NCBI GenBank assembly: GCA_937995745.1
Contig: CALKIU010000130.1
Coordinates: 7,908 to 71,907, forward strand
Source: an uncultured Bacillaceae bacterium
GTDB lineage: Bacteria; Bacillota; Bacilli; Bacillales; Cytobacillaceae
DNA length: 64,000 nucleotides
Direction of reading: 5' to 3'
The stretch's first letter is position 1, and each line of letters opens with the position of its first letter. The position numbers and the translations under genes are program-made. The notes beneath the pieces were generated by a model, which saw only the letters and a program-made list of their open reading frames with translations, did no database searches and had not been told where the DNA came from. Below are positions 16,950 through 24,512 of the stretch, piece by piece.

Positions 16950-17717
16950 TCATTCCTCCAAAAATCCCGTCAAAGGACTGGAAGCTTCGGCTCCGGACTC
17001 AAGAACCCTGCCTAATCCGGCCAAATATGCGGCCCGCCCCGCTTCAATGGCGTGCTTGAACGCTTTGGCCATCAAGGCGACGTCGCCGGATGTGGCAATG
17101 GCGGTATTGGCCATAATCGCATCGACGCCCAATTCCATTGCTTCGCAAGCTTGCGACGGCCGCCCGATGCCCGCATCAACGATGATTGGCAAGTCAATTT
17201 CGTCGACGAGTATTTGAATAAATTCTTTCGTCAAAAGACCCCGGTTGCTGCCGATCGGCGCCCCCAGCGGCATCACGGCGGCTGCCCCGGCATTGACCAT
17301 GTCTCTGGCCGCGTATAAATCGGGATACATATAGGGCATGACAATAAAGCCTTCTTTGGCAAGAATCTCCGTTGCCTTTGCCGTTTCATAGTTGTCGGGG
17401 AGCAAGTATTTTGAATCCCGGATGACTTCCAGTTTGATAAAATCACCGCAGCCGAGTTCTCTTGACAGGCGGGCAATCCTCACCGCCTCTTCGGCTGTTC
17501 TTGCCCCTGATGTATTGGGAAGAAGGGTGACGTGTTTTGGAATATAATCAAGAATGTTTTCTTTTCCGCCCGGATTGGCTCTCCGCAGAGCGACGGTAAT
17601 CATTTCCGCTTCCGCATGTTCGATGGCGGCACTGATTAATTCCAAGGAAAATTTTCCGGAACCTAAGATAAAACGCGATTTAAATTTGTGACCGCCGATG
17701 ATCAATGGATCATGCAT
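16950..17717 (-). CDS. thiG: ThiG thiazole synthase
   Basis: TIM-barrel synthase of 255 residues that joins deoxyxylulose phosphate, dehydroglycine and ThiS-thiocarboxylate sulfur into thiazole phosphate. The N-terminal GGHKFKSRFILGSGKF, the LLPNTSGARTAEEAVR region, KLEVIRDSKYLLPDN (with the Schiff-base Lys region) and VDAGIGRPSQACEAMELG are all clear ThiG blocks. Length matches the family. It lies between thiF and thiH with tight spacing, consistent with a single transcript from the promoter at about 18.87 kb. Confidence 0.95.
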   Translation of the reverse strand: MHDPLIIGGHKFKSRFILGSGKFSLELISAAIEHAEAEMITVALRRANPGGKENILDYIPKHVTLLPNTSGARTAEEAVRIARLSRELGCGDFIKLEVIRDSKYLLPDNYETAKATEILAKEGFIVMPYMYPDLYAARDMVNAGAAAVMPLGAPIGSNRGLLTKEFIQILVDEIDLPIIVDAGIGRPSQACEAMELGVDAIMANTAIATSGDVALMAKAFKHAIEAGRAAYLAGLGRVLESGAEASSPLTGFLEE

Positions 17718-17741
17718 AAAAGACTCTTCCTTTCTGTTTTT

Positions 17742-18545
17742 CTATACATCTTCTAAGCCAATTAATAAACGGAGCACCATGTTGGCCTGGTGGCCGGCGC
17801 AAATTTGCACCCGCGGAGCCATCAAGCCTCTGCCGATTTGTGCGCCGTGCTCCAAATCGCCGCAAACATATAAGCGGTTCATCGCTTTTCTCGTTTGAAT
17901 GAGATTGGAACTTTCGTAGCCGGCAAGGCCCGACGCGGCGACAATTTTGCAATCGGGAAGTTCTTTGAGCGCCGTATTGACGAGCATCGCTTTTTGGTCC
18001 GCCTTATCAAACGCTTCACAAATGATGTCATAGCCTGAAAAAAGTTCTTTGACATTGCCGGCGGTAATTTTTACGGTCTTTGTTTTGACCGTGATAAATG
18101 GGTTGATTTCTTCAATTTGTTCTTTTAAGGCGTCTGTTTTGTACATCCCGAGATGGCGCACATAATAGCACTGCCGGTTCAAATTGCTTGGTTCGACGAT
18201 GTCAAAATCAACGAGGAGGAGCTCTCCCACGCCGATTCTCGCCAGCATGACAGCGATATTGGAACCGAGGCCGCCAAGTCCGGCAATGGCCACTTTTCCT
18301 TTTTTCAGCCGGTTGTGGACGTTGGGGCTGTGTCGTGCCATCATCATGCTTTCCAGTTCGTCCTTGTCCGGCATGACGCCTTTTTGAATGAGCGTGACCG
18401 CATCGCCATTTTTCAATTCGCAGTCTTCATCGATTTGAAAACCGTTCACAATGACAATATCATCGGGACGGCCGACCGCATCCCGCACTTCCCAAGCGGT
18501 GCGGCAATTCAGATCCCTTTTTTTGCCGTTGACAATTAATTTCAT
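17742..18545 (-). CDS. thiF: ThiF adenylyltransferase with N-terminal ubiquitin-like domain
   Basis: E1-like enzyme of 267 residues that adenylates the ThiS C-terminus. Residues 1-60 form a ThiS-like beta-grasp domain (MKLIVNGKKRDLN, then ENGDAVTLIQ-like) lacking the C-terminal Gly-Gly, so it is not a sulfur carrier but a fused regulatory or dimer domain, as in the known ThiS-ThiF fusion family. The Rossmann motif GLGGLGSNIA (near 88-97), LVDFDIVEPSNLNRQCY and a QKA/DQKAML region follow. No obvious zinc CxxC pairs are visible. It begins 3 bp after thiS. Confidence 0.9.
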   Translation of the reverse strand: MKLIVNGKKRDLNCRTAWEVRDAVGRPDDIVIVNGFQIDEDCELKNGDAVTLIQKGVMPDKDELESMMMARHSPNVHNRLKKGKVAIAGLGGLGSNIAVMLARIGVGELLLVDFDIVEPSNLNRQCYYVRHLGMYKTDALKEQIEEINPFITVKTKTVKITAGNVKELFSGYDIICEAFDKADQKAMLVNTALKELPDCKIVAASGLAGYESSNLIQTRKAMNRLYVCGDLEHGAQIGRGLMAPRVQICAGHQANMVLRLLIGLEDV

Positions 18546-18548
18546 CTA

Positions 18549-18743
18549 TCAACCTCCTCCCACGAATTGGACGATTTCCAACCGGTCTTCTTCCTGAAGG
18601 ATCACGTCTTGGTAAGAGTCTTTGGGGACGATTTCCCCGTTCCGTTCCACGGCAATGCGGCGGATATCATATTTTTCCGCCACTAAAAAGTCATACAACG
18701 TTTGCCCTTTTTCAATCTTCTTGTTAATGCCGTTGACTTTCAT
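18549..18743 (-). CDS. thiS: ThiS sulfur carrier protein
   Basis: Ubiquitin-like sulfur carrier of 64 residues ending in Gly-Gly-Gly (VQFVGGG), which is thiocarboxylated and hands sulfur to ThiG. The start MKVNGINKK is chosen after GGAAGGG; the longer open frame to 18830 has no ribosome binding site and would run through the leader hairpin. It has the typical EEDRLEIVQFVGGG end. First gene of the operon. Confidence 0.93.
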   Translation of the reverse strand: MKVNGINKKIEKGQTLYDFLVAEKYDIRRIAVERNGEIVPKDSYQDVILQEEDRLEIVQFVGGG

Positions 18744-18770
18744 TCCATCCCTTCCTTTCGCCATTTCATT

Positions 18771-18824
18771 AAAAAAGCACAAAACGAGCTTGACACCCTT
18801 TTGGTGGTGCCCCCATTTTGTGCT
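18771..18824 (-). promoter_or_regulatory. Leader terminator-like hairpin upstream of thiS
   Basis: Minus-strand reading: AGCACAAAA (816-824) pairs with TTTTGTGCT (776-784) around an inner stem of the GGGGGCACC/GGTGTC type, followed by TTTTTT (771-776). It lies within the roughly 108-nt leader between the promoter and thiS, so it could attenuate the operon. I see no TPP-riboswitch core (CTGAGA or the GATAATGCC-type segment), so the regulator is unidentified. Confidence 0.65.
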
Positions 18825-18857
18825 GGCCATTTTATTATATATGGTTTATTTAACAGA

Positions 18858-18886
18858 ATAGTATAAAAATTCAAATGAAACGTCAA
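18858..18886 (-). promoter_or_regulatory. Sigma-A promoter of the thi operon
   Basis: Minus strand: TTGACG (881-886), a 17-bp spacer, then TACTAT (858-863). Near-consensus and correctly placed to give a leader of about 108 nt carrying the hairpin. Confidence 0.75.
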
Positions 18887-19203
18887 GCTTTTTTTGAAAG
18901 AATTGCAGATTACATCATTAGTGGGCGACGGACAGTGTAAAAATGTTTGTGGAAAAGTTTTACTTTTGTATTTTCAGAAGGGAAATCATAAAATAATGGT
19001 ATTCTATTTGTCTAAAACCGTATTAAAAGAAGGGAAATGGATTGTTTGGTTGAGACGGCAGAGGAGAAGACGACCTTTTTGGATATTTTTCATAGTTTTC
19101 TTACAAATTTCGGACTTTTGTCGGGAAATTACAAAGCTTTTGTTTTACCGCAATAGTATAATAGATATAACGCAAATAAAAATGAAGACAGGAGTGTAAA
19201 GAA
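18887..19203 (+). other. Intergenic region upstream of degV
   Basis: No gene supported; an open frame on the plus strand has no family resemblance. A TATAAT box lies at 19157-19162, just upstream of the degV ribosome binding site GGAGTG, with no clear -35. Confidence 0.45.
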
Positions 19204-20040
19204 ATGATTAAAATAACCGCCGACAGTACGTGCGATCTTTCTCCGGAAATTTTGGAGAAGTTTAATATTACTTTATTCCCGATTCATATCATGATTGACG
19301 GAAAAAATTATCGGGATGGCGTCGATATACAGCCGGAAGATATTTTTTATTATGTGGGAGAGGAAGGAAAATCAGTTAAAACAGCAGCTGCCAACGCTTT
19401 CGAATATGAAGAGTTTTTTGCCAAATATGCCGGCGAATATGATGCGGTCATTCATGTGAATATCGGTTCAAAATTTTCTTCTTTGCACCAACAGGCGAAA
19501 ATGGCGGCTGAAAATTTTGATAATGTTTATGTGGTTGATTCATACAATCTCTCCACAGGCAGCGGTCACGTCGTTTACGAAGCGGTTTTAATGGCCAAGG
19601 AAGGATTGGATGCGGAAGAAATTTGCCGCCGTTTGGAAGAAATGATTCCAAAAGTGGAAACCAGCTTTGTCATCGATACGCTCGATTATCTTTACAAGGG
19701 CGGACGGTGCTCGGGAATGGAGGCTTTGGGAGCATCCCTTCTCCGCATTAAACCTTCGATTGAAGTAATTGACGGGGAGATGCACGTTGGGAAAAAGTAC
19801 CGCGGCAAATTGTCGCGCTGCATTGAAAACTATGTAAAAGACAGATTGGCAGATATAGACAACATTGAACGCAAACGGATTTTCGTAACGCATACGATGC
19901 AATCGCGGGAAATTGTAGAGAAAGTGAAAGAAATCGTCAAACAGTATGATTTTGAGGAAATTATAGAAACAAAAGCCGGCTGCGCCGTGTCCAGCCACTG
20001 CGGACCGAACACCCTCGGCATTCTTTACATACGGAAATAG
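19204..20040 (+). CDS. DegV family fatty-acid-binding protein
   Basis: DegV/FakB-fold protein of 278 residues that binds a free fatty acid and can present it to the kinase FakA. The N-terminal ITADSTCDLSPE, a TAAANAFEYEEFF region near residue 61 to 73, the VVDSYNLSTGSG block and DTLDYLYKGGRCSG near 159-172 are family hallmarks; the C-terminal CAVSSHCGPNTLGI places the conserved His. It has no membrane segment. AGGAGTG precedes the ATG. It stands alone, with a terminator 50 bp after the stop. FakA itself is not in this window. Confidence 0.9.
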   Translation: MIKITADSTCDLSPEILEKFNITLFPIHIMIDGKNYRDGVDIQPEDIFYYVGEEGKSVKTAAANAFEYEEFFAKYAGEYDAVIHVNIGSKFSSLHQQAKMAAENFDNVYVVDSYNLSTGSGHVVYEAVLMAKEGLDAEEICRRLEEMIPKVETSFVIDTLDYLYKGGRCSGMEALGASLLRIKPSIEVIDGEMHVGKKYRGKLSRCIENYVKDRLADIDNIERKRIFVTHTMQSREIVEKVKEIVKQYDFEEIIETKAGCAVSSHCGPNTLGILYIRK

Positions 20041-20093
20041 CCGAAAGGCTTTAATGCTGCGTTTTTATCATCATATGTCGTTTTGAAGGCGGA

Positions 20094-20122
20094 GAACCAT
20101 CCAGGCAAGATGGTTCTTCGTT
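20094..20122 (+). terminator. Terminator after degV
   Basis: AGAACCATC and GATGGTTCT arms around CAGGCAA, followed by a T-rich stretch (TCGTTTGTTTAT). Confidence 0.75.
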
Positions 20123-20339
20123 TGTTTATAAAAAGAGAAATGTTCCCATGAACCGTTTCGGCAAAGACAAGCCAAGATTAAATTATGGTTCCGCCATTCT
20201 GAAGGGGATATTCAGTTAAAAACGGCCAAAAAATGGGTTGTTTTGTCCTTAAAAGCGGTTGATTTGGGACAAACTAGTAAAACATAACGGGAATTTTGTT
20301 TTTAAAGGCAATATTTTTGGAAAAATGGCAAAAAAACGT

Positions 20340-20620
20340 CAACCTCGTCTTAAGAACTGGTTATAAGGACAAATCCGATTTTATTTCGGTTTTCGTTGTT
20401 TTAGAAACGATTGTTGCAAGCAAACAAGAGTTTCGGCACCTTTCAATAGTTTGTAAAAAGGTGAAATCTCGCGAACGTAAATCCTCCAAATGAAGAACGT
20501 TCGGGATAATCCTTATCAAAAGAGGCTGCTTTCCGCCTCCAACCTTGCAGTCATGGTGCAAGTTGTCCTCCATTAAAGCCGGAGCCAAAAATCCGCAAAA
20601 ATTTGGGTGCTGCCTTTTTT
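20340..20620. other. Hairpin-rich intergenic segment, possible structured RNA
   Basis: Five perfect inverted repeats follow one another: TTGTTT/AAACAA (396-427), CACCTTT/AAAGGTG (437-463), CGAACGT/ACGTTCG (472-503), GAGGC/GCCTC (522-539) and CTTGCA/TGCAAG (544-562). A weaker CTCC/GGAG (568-584) comes next. On the minus strand the segment ends with TTTTTTT after a GGTT stem arm. A 94-codon open frame spans it on the minus strand but resembles no protein I know. I read it as a structured RNA or a dispersed repeat, not a gene. Confidence 0.4.
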
Positions 20621-20803
20621 CAGAATGAACGGTTTGTCTAATCATATGCTAAAATAAAAATTAAAAATTGCTGAAATTTGCCGTTAAAAGCAAGGTATCC
20701 GGACTGCTTGGGGAAGGCGGCCGTTTTTTCAGCAAAAATATTTACCGTGATAGTATCTTATGTTATTTTTTCAATGAACTATAAAGCAAAGGCGGAAGTG
20801 GAA

Positions 20804-21793
20804 ATGAAAAAGATCAGAATTGGAATTGTCGGATACGGGAATTTGGGAAAGAGCGTTGAAGCGGGAATAAAGCAAAACGGTGATATGGAACTGGCGGGGA
20901 TTTTTACAAGAAGAGATCCCGCATCCATTCGAACATTGACAGAGGGCGCCAAAGTGTATTCCATCAGCGAAGCAGAAAAAATGAAAGACGACATTGATGT
21001 CATGATTTTATGCGGGGGCAGCGCGACCGACCTGCCCGAACAAGGACCGTATTTTGCGTCCATGTTTAATACGGTGGACGGATATGACACCCATGCGAAA
21101 ATTCCTGAATATTTTCAGGCGATGAACGAAGCGGCAACAGCCGGCAAACGGGTCAGCGTCATTTCCAGCGGCTGGGATCCCGGCATGTTTTCGTTGAACC
21201 GCATGCTCGCTGATGCCATCTTGCCTGTCGGGAAATGCTATACATTTTGGGGCAAAGGCATCAGCCAGGGCCATTCCGACGCCATTCGCAGGGTAAAAGG
21301 CGTAAAAGATGCCAGACAGTACACCATACCCGTTGAGGAAGCCATGGAGCGGGTCAGAAAAGGCGAGGCGCCCGATTTGACAACGAGGGAAAAACATATC
21401 CGGGAATGCTATGTCGTTGCCGAAGAAGGGGCCGACAAGGCAAGAATAGAAGAAGAAATCAAAACGATGCCGGACTATTTTGCCGACTATGAAACGATTG
21501 TTCATTTTATCACGGAAGAGGAATTGAAAAGAGACCACGGCGGGTTCCCTCACGGGGGGTTTGTGATTTACAGCGGGAAAACGGGCTTAAACAATGAACA
21601 TAACCAGATTATTGAGTACAGTTTAAAGCTCGATTCCAACCCGGATTTCACCGCCAGCGTGCTGCTCGTTTACGCAAGGGCCGCTTATCGCCTGCATCAG
21701 GAGGGGGCTTACGGGGCGAAAACGGTCTTCGATATCCCGCCCGCATATCTTTCCCAACGTTCAAACGAAGAACTGAGGAAATTGTTTTTATAA
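20804..21793 (+). CDS. ddh: meso-Diaminopimelate D-dehydrogenase
   Basis: NADPH-dependent enzyme of 329 residues that makes meso-diaminopimelate in one step from tetrahydrodipicolinate (or the reverse), feeding lysine and cell-wall synthesis. MKKIRIGIVGYGNLGKSVE is the nucleotide fold; the ICGGSATDLPEQGPYFA block, DGYDTHAKIPEY, SSGWDPGMFSLNR and GKGISQGHSDAIRRVKGV are diagnostic. The frame extends upstream to 20678, but the ATG at 20804 follows AAAGGCGGAAG and starts at the conserved N-terminus. Found in some thermophilic Bacillaceae. Monocistronic with a terminator. Confidence 0.94.
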   Translation: MKKIRIGIVGYGNLGKSVEAGIKQNGDMELAGIFTRRDPASIRTLTEGAKVYSISEAEKMKDDIDVMILCGGSATDLPEQGPYFASMFNTVDGYDTHAKIPEYFQAMNEAATAGKRVSVISSGWDPGMFSLNRMLADAILPVGKCYTFWGKGISQGHSDAIRRVKGVKDARQYTIPVEEAMERVRKGEAPDLTTREKHIRECYVVAEEGADKARIEEEIKTMPDYFADYETIVHFITEEELKRDHGGFPHGGFVIYSGKTGLNNEHNQIIEYSLKLDSNPDFTASVLLVYARAAYRLHQEGAYGAKTVFDIPPAYLSQRSNEELRKLFL

Positions 21794-21802
21794 AAAAATG
21801 GA

Positions 21803-21829
21803 AACTGCCGCATCAAGCGGCAGTTTTTC
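21803..21829 (+). terminator. Terminator after ddh
   Basis: AACTGCCGC / GCGGCAGTT with an ATCAA loop, then a run of T. Perfect 9-bp stem. Confidence 0.9.
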
Positions 21830-21923
21830 ATTATGTTTGACTGCCGGAAACGACGGTTTCCGTTTTGTCTATTTCTTTGTATGCTAAGATGTCGCAAGAA
21901 CGGTACTTTTTTCCGGTAGACTC

Positions 21924-22003
21924 TGTTATAATAGAGATGAAAGAAATTGAAAAAAATTTTAAAAAATACGCAAAAAATATGTAATATGATGAAAGCGTTT
22001 TCA
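21924..22003 (+). promoter_or_regulatory. Extended -10 promoter with a perfect cre site
   Basis: TGT-TATAAT at 21924-21932 is an extended -10 element. About 60 bp downstream, TGAAAGCGTTTTCA (21990-22003) matches the CcpA consensus TGWAANCGNTNWCA at every position. This places CcpA as a roadblock repressor of the unknown gene at 22069. Confidence 0.7.
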
Positions 22004-22068
22004 TCCTTTCCCGCTGGCTGCTGACTGTGGACCGACAGAGAGAATAGAGAGAAAGGAGGAAGATGATC

Positions 22069-22425
22069 ATGACCGCGCTTCTCAGGGGGTTGTTTCGCAC
22101 GAAAAGAACCACTAAGAAAAAAACTCAACAAGCTGAATTCGGGATCGTCCTTATCTCGAAAGATCCGGAAAAGGACGCTGAAAAATACCGCCAGCACATG
22201 GCCGCCATTAAGCAATATCCAGAGGTGGTGAAATCCTACAATATCAGTGAGGAAGAAGCCCGCCGGCTTGTGCCGGACATAAAACTGCCGGAACTTCCCG
22301 CATATGCTCTCATCCGTGAAGGCATCTACAGTGCAGAGTCATTTGAACACCGTCTTGAACATGCCCTCATTATTACGAACAAATCCACCGAAGTGCTTTT
22401 GTTTCTCGAGTATATGAAATCCTGA
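22069..22425 (+). CDS. Unknown 118-residue protein under cre control
   Basis: No family recognised. The product is soluble; it has a basic start (MTALLRGLFRTKRTTKKKTQ) and then a compact alpha/beta region (GIVLISKDPEKDAEKYR) ending in LLFLEYMKS. AAAGGAGGA at 22052-22060 favours the ATG at 22069 (8 bases) over 22063. It has its own promoter, a perfect cre site and a strong terminator, so it is a real single-gene unit repressed on good carbon sources. Function unknown. Confidence 0.75.
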   Translation: MTALLRGLFRTKRTTKKKTQQAEFGIVLISKDPEKDAEKYRQHMAAIKQYPEVVKSYNISEEEARRLVPDIKLPELPAYALIREGIYSAESFEHRLEHALIITNKSTEVLLFLEYMKS

Positions 22426-22470
22426 AAAAACTGTTTCATGCGCATACGGATGGCAATACGCGAAAAAAAT

Positions 22471-22505
22471 CTCCCCGGAAAGAATGTCTTTCGGGGAGGT
22501 TTTTC
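22471..22505 (+). terminator. Terminator after the cre-controlled gene
   Basis: CTCCCCGGAAAG / CTTTCGGGGAG hairpin (one bulged G) with an AATGT loop and a T tract. Confidence 0.88.
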
Positions 22506-22653
22506 TTCGCGCCACTTTTTCCGGCAAGGAAAGAATTTGCTTTGGCAGAGCGGACGCGCTGACATGTTTTTTAAAGTTTTGCTCGGTACGCTGACCTATT
22601 TTTGAACAAAGAATGAACGAAATGGCCATTATCATATTTTGTGGAGGAGATTA

Positions 22654-22737
22654 GTGAATCGGATCTTCAAGCAAATGTCTGCACCCGGGTGCAATATTTG
22701 TCCGTTTCCTTATGAACGCGGTTCAACCGCAGTTTAA
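22654..22737 (+). CDS. Possible 27-residue peptide
   Basis: GTG start 5 bases after GGAGGAG; the frame encodes a short peptide containing a C-x2-C pair (GCNICPFPYERG). It overlaps nested palindromes: GCACCCGGGTGC (22681-22692), TTATGAAC/GTTCATAA (710-717/744-751) and GCGGTT/AACCGC (718-730). A terminator follows at 22764. It could be a small regulatory RNA instead of, or as well as, a coding sequence. Confidence 0.35.
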   Translation: MNRIFKQMSAPGCNICPFPYERGSTAV

Positions 22738-22763
22738 GTTTTGGTTCATAAAAGCCGTGTGGC

Positions 22764-22792
22764 AAAGTTCTTCCCTTGCCGTTTTTTGCGCG
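22764..22792 (+). terminator. Terminator of the small locus at 22.65 kb
   Basis: GGCAA and TTGCC arms around a 10-nt loop, then GTTTTTT. It does not belong to an annotated gene upstream, since the previous gene is already terminated at 22.5 kb. Confidence 0.6.
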
Positions 22793-22846
22793 AAGGAGCA
22801 AAAAATGAGGTGCAACTACTTTCAAATGTAAGAACTGTGAATATAT

Positions 22847-22866
22847 TATGTGAAATTATTCACATA
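22847..22866. promoter_or_regulatory. Orphan Rex/Fnr-like palindrome
   Basis: TATGTGAA-ATTA-TTCACATA: perfect 8-bp arms matching both the Rex box (TTGTGAA-N4-TTCACAA) and the Fnr box (TGTGA-N6-TCACA). A promoter-like TTCAAA-17-TATTAT (821-849) precedes it, so it would sit on the start region. No gene follows on the plus strand before the convergent HAD gene. Confidence 0.5.
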
Positions 22867-22957
22867 TATTATCCTATTAAGTAAGGTTCTTTTCAAGATA
22901 GGACATTAATTTTTCACGCAAATTTCAACTTTATGTAAACAAATGGACAAAATTTAG

Positions 22958-23539
22958 TTAAAACTTTCCGGGCATTTTGACCACTTGGAAAAAATCTTTG
23001 TAGTCTGCCAAGTGGAAATCAGCTTCGAGATCGGGGTTTTGGAACGCACAAGTTTTGATGCCCAGTTCTCTTGCCGGTTTTAAATCAATTTCCCTGTCGC
23101 CGATTACAAGGTCCAGGTGGTATTTTTCATGCAGGTATTGATAGGCGTCCGGAGCCGGTTTTTTACGAAATCCGTCATCAAGGGTGACGATTTCGGTAAA
23201 ATATTTTTTCAAATCGTAATAATTTAAGATTTCATAGGTGGATTCCCGGGCTTTGTGCGTCACGATTACGTTTAAATTGGCAGCTTTTAAAACTTCCTCC
23301 ACATGGGGAAATGGCGGTTTTTCTTTGGGGTGAAGCTGTTTTTCCAAAGCGTGATAGTTTTCATCAAAAAATTTCTTGTCGATGCCGAAGTGCTCGACGG
23401 CCGCTTCCGAAGAAATTTTCATATACTTCATTATTTCTTCTTCTGAAACATCCGGGTCGGGAATCAGTTTTTTCACAGCTTTTACAATGGCAGGATAAGT
23501 GTCAAACAATGTTCCGTCAAAATCCCAAAGGATATTCAC
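22958..23539 (-). CDS. HAD-IA phosphatase (phosphoglycolate phosphatase-like)
   Basis: Haloacid-dehalogenase phosphatase of 193 residues. Motif I is WDFDGTLFDT near residues 5-14, motif II VTHKAREST (Thr), motif III KKPAPDAY (Lys), and motif IV GDREIDLKPA (Asp pair). A small helical cap lies between. The frame continues upstream to 23683 but AAAGGAG precedes the GTG at 23539 and the product then starts at VNILWDFDG, as in relatives. It converges on no gene. Substrate unknown; a sugar phosphate or pyrophosphate is typical. Confidence 0.88.
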   Translation of the reverse strand: MNILWDFDGTLFDTYPAIVKAVKKLIPDPDVSEEEIMKYMKISSEAAVEHFGIDKKFFDENYHALEKQLHPKEKPPFPHVEEVLKAANLNVIVTHKARESTYEILNYYDLKKYFTEIVTLDDGFRKKPAPDAYQYLHEKYHLDLVIGDREIDLKPARELGIKTCAFQNPDLEADFHLADYKDFFQVVKMPGKF

Positions 23540-23742
23540 CTTTATCGCTTCTCCTTTGCAAAATTGTGTAATTAGGACTATCTCTAATCTACTACAAATT
23601 TCCCGTTTTAGCGAGTAAACTCCGAGGAATCCGGCTCTTTTGCAGTGTTGGACGGGAGGCGGCCCCGGTTGCTTCCCCCGCATCCGCCTTATTTAAAAGT
23701 CCTCTCCGTTCCTTTATACTTAAGGGGAGGTGATTATTAGAA

Positions 23743-24321
23743 ATGGCCAGGGAGAGAAAATTTTCCACCGACGAACTGTACAGAGCTGTCAAGCAGCTGT
23801 TATTGGAACATGGCTATGACAATTTTACGATAAGCCTGTTGGCGGAACAGTTGGACGTATCACGGGGAACGATTTATAAATACTTTGAAAATAAAGAGGA
23901 ATTATTGACGGAATTTATGGTCCGGGAAATGGATTTATTTTTGCTGGAATTAAAAAAAGTCGAAGCAAAGCGGGGATTCGTTGCCCAATTTGATTACATA
24001 CTTGAACTTGTCTTTGAAAACACCGATTTTCATCAGATTCTCAGCATGGCTTCATTGATTCCGGCCCATTTGACGAAAAAAGCCCTGTCAAATAAGAAAC
24101 GTCTCGAACAGCAGCATTTTGAAATGTATCGTCTTCTGGCGGACGTCATCCGCTTGGGAAAAGAGGAGAAAAAGTTAAAAGAGCACTTGCCCGATTCCGT
24201 TATTCTCGGCTTTATTTTTCAAGTGATCGCCATTCCCAATTATTTTGGCGTTCCGAAACCGCAATGGGTTGCCTCCATTAAGGAAATATTAATGCACGGG
24301 ATGTTTGAACAAGATAATTGA
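23743..24321 (+). CDS. TetR-family repressor
   Basis: Transcriptional repressor of 192 residues. The N-terminal helix-turn-helix lies in NFTISLLAEQLDVSRGTIYKYF near 27-48 with the usual FENKEELL next. The C-terminal ligand-binding domain is divergent. GGGGAGGTG precedes the ATG. It is immediately followed by a promoter overlapping its stop codon and two palindromes, with an MMPL exporter downstream, so it is the likely local regulator that responds to an export substrate. The ligand is unknown. Confidence 0.88.
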   Translation: MARERKFSTDELYRAVKQLLLEHGYDNFTISLLAEQLDVSRGTIYKYFENKEELLTEFMVREMDLFLLELKKVEAKRGFVAQFDYILELVFENTDFHQILSMASLIPAHLTKKALSNKKRLEQQHFEMYRLLADVIRLGKEEKKLKEHLPDSVILGFIFQVIAIPNYFGVPKPQWVASIKEILMHGMFEQDN

Positions 24322-24401
24322 CACCAGTGTCACTTTGAAAGATAATAGGAATGTCGTTAATTTTATTTAGTTATCACTAAAGTGACAGTAGTGTCACTTT
24401 A
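24318..24401 (+). promoter_or_regulatory. MMPL gene promoter with two TetR-type operators
   Basis: TTGACA (318-323), 17 bp, GATAAT (341-346) is a near-consensus promoter. TGACAC-CA-GTGTCA (319-332) overlaps the -35 and spacer, and TAAAGTGACA-GTAG-TGTCACTTTA (378-401) is a 10+10 palindrome in the leader. Both share GTGACA/TGTCAC arms, as expected for one repressor binding twice. Confidence 0.8.
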
Positions 24402-24512
24402 GAAACAGACGAAATTTTTCGTCATATTTTTTGGCAATTTGCTTAGTCCCTGCTGAAAATGTTGAGAATCTTTTCAGCAGGAAAAAGACATTCCAACAGT
24501 GAGGAGGAGCCT

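Noticed and set aside
18744..18850. TPP riboswitch in the thiS leader
   Set aside because: The CTGAGA and second-half aptamer motifs are absent; only a terminator-like hairpin is seen.
20500..20620. T-box leader upstream of ddh
   Set aside because: The conserved T-box sequence GGGTGGNACCGCG is not present.
20361..20645. 94-codon open frame on the minus strand
   Set aside because: No family resemblance, no clear ribosome binding site, and it runs across a hairpin-rich segment.
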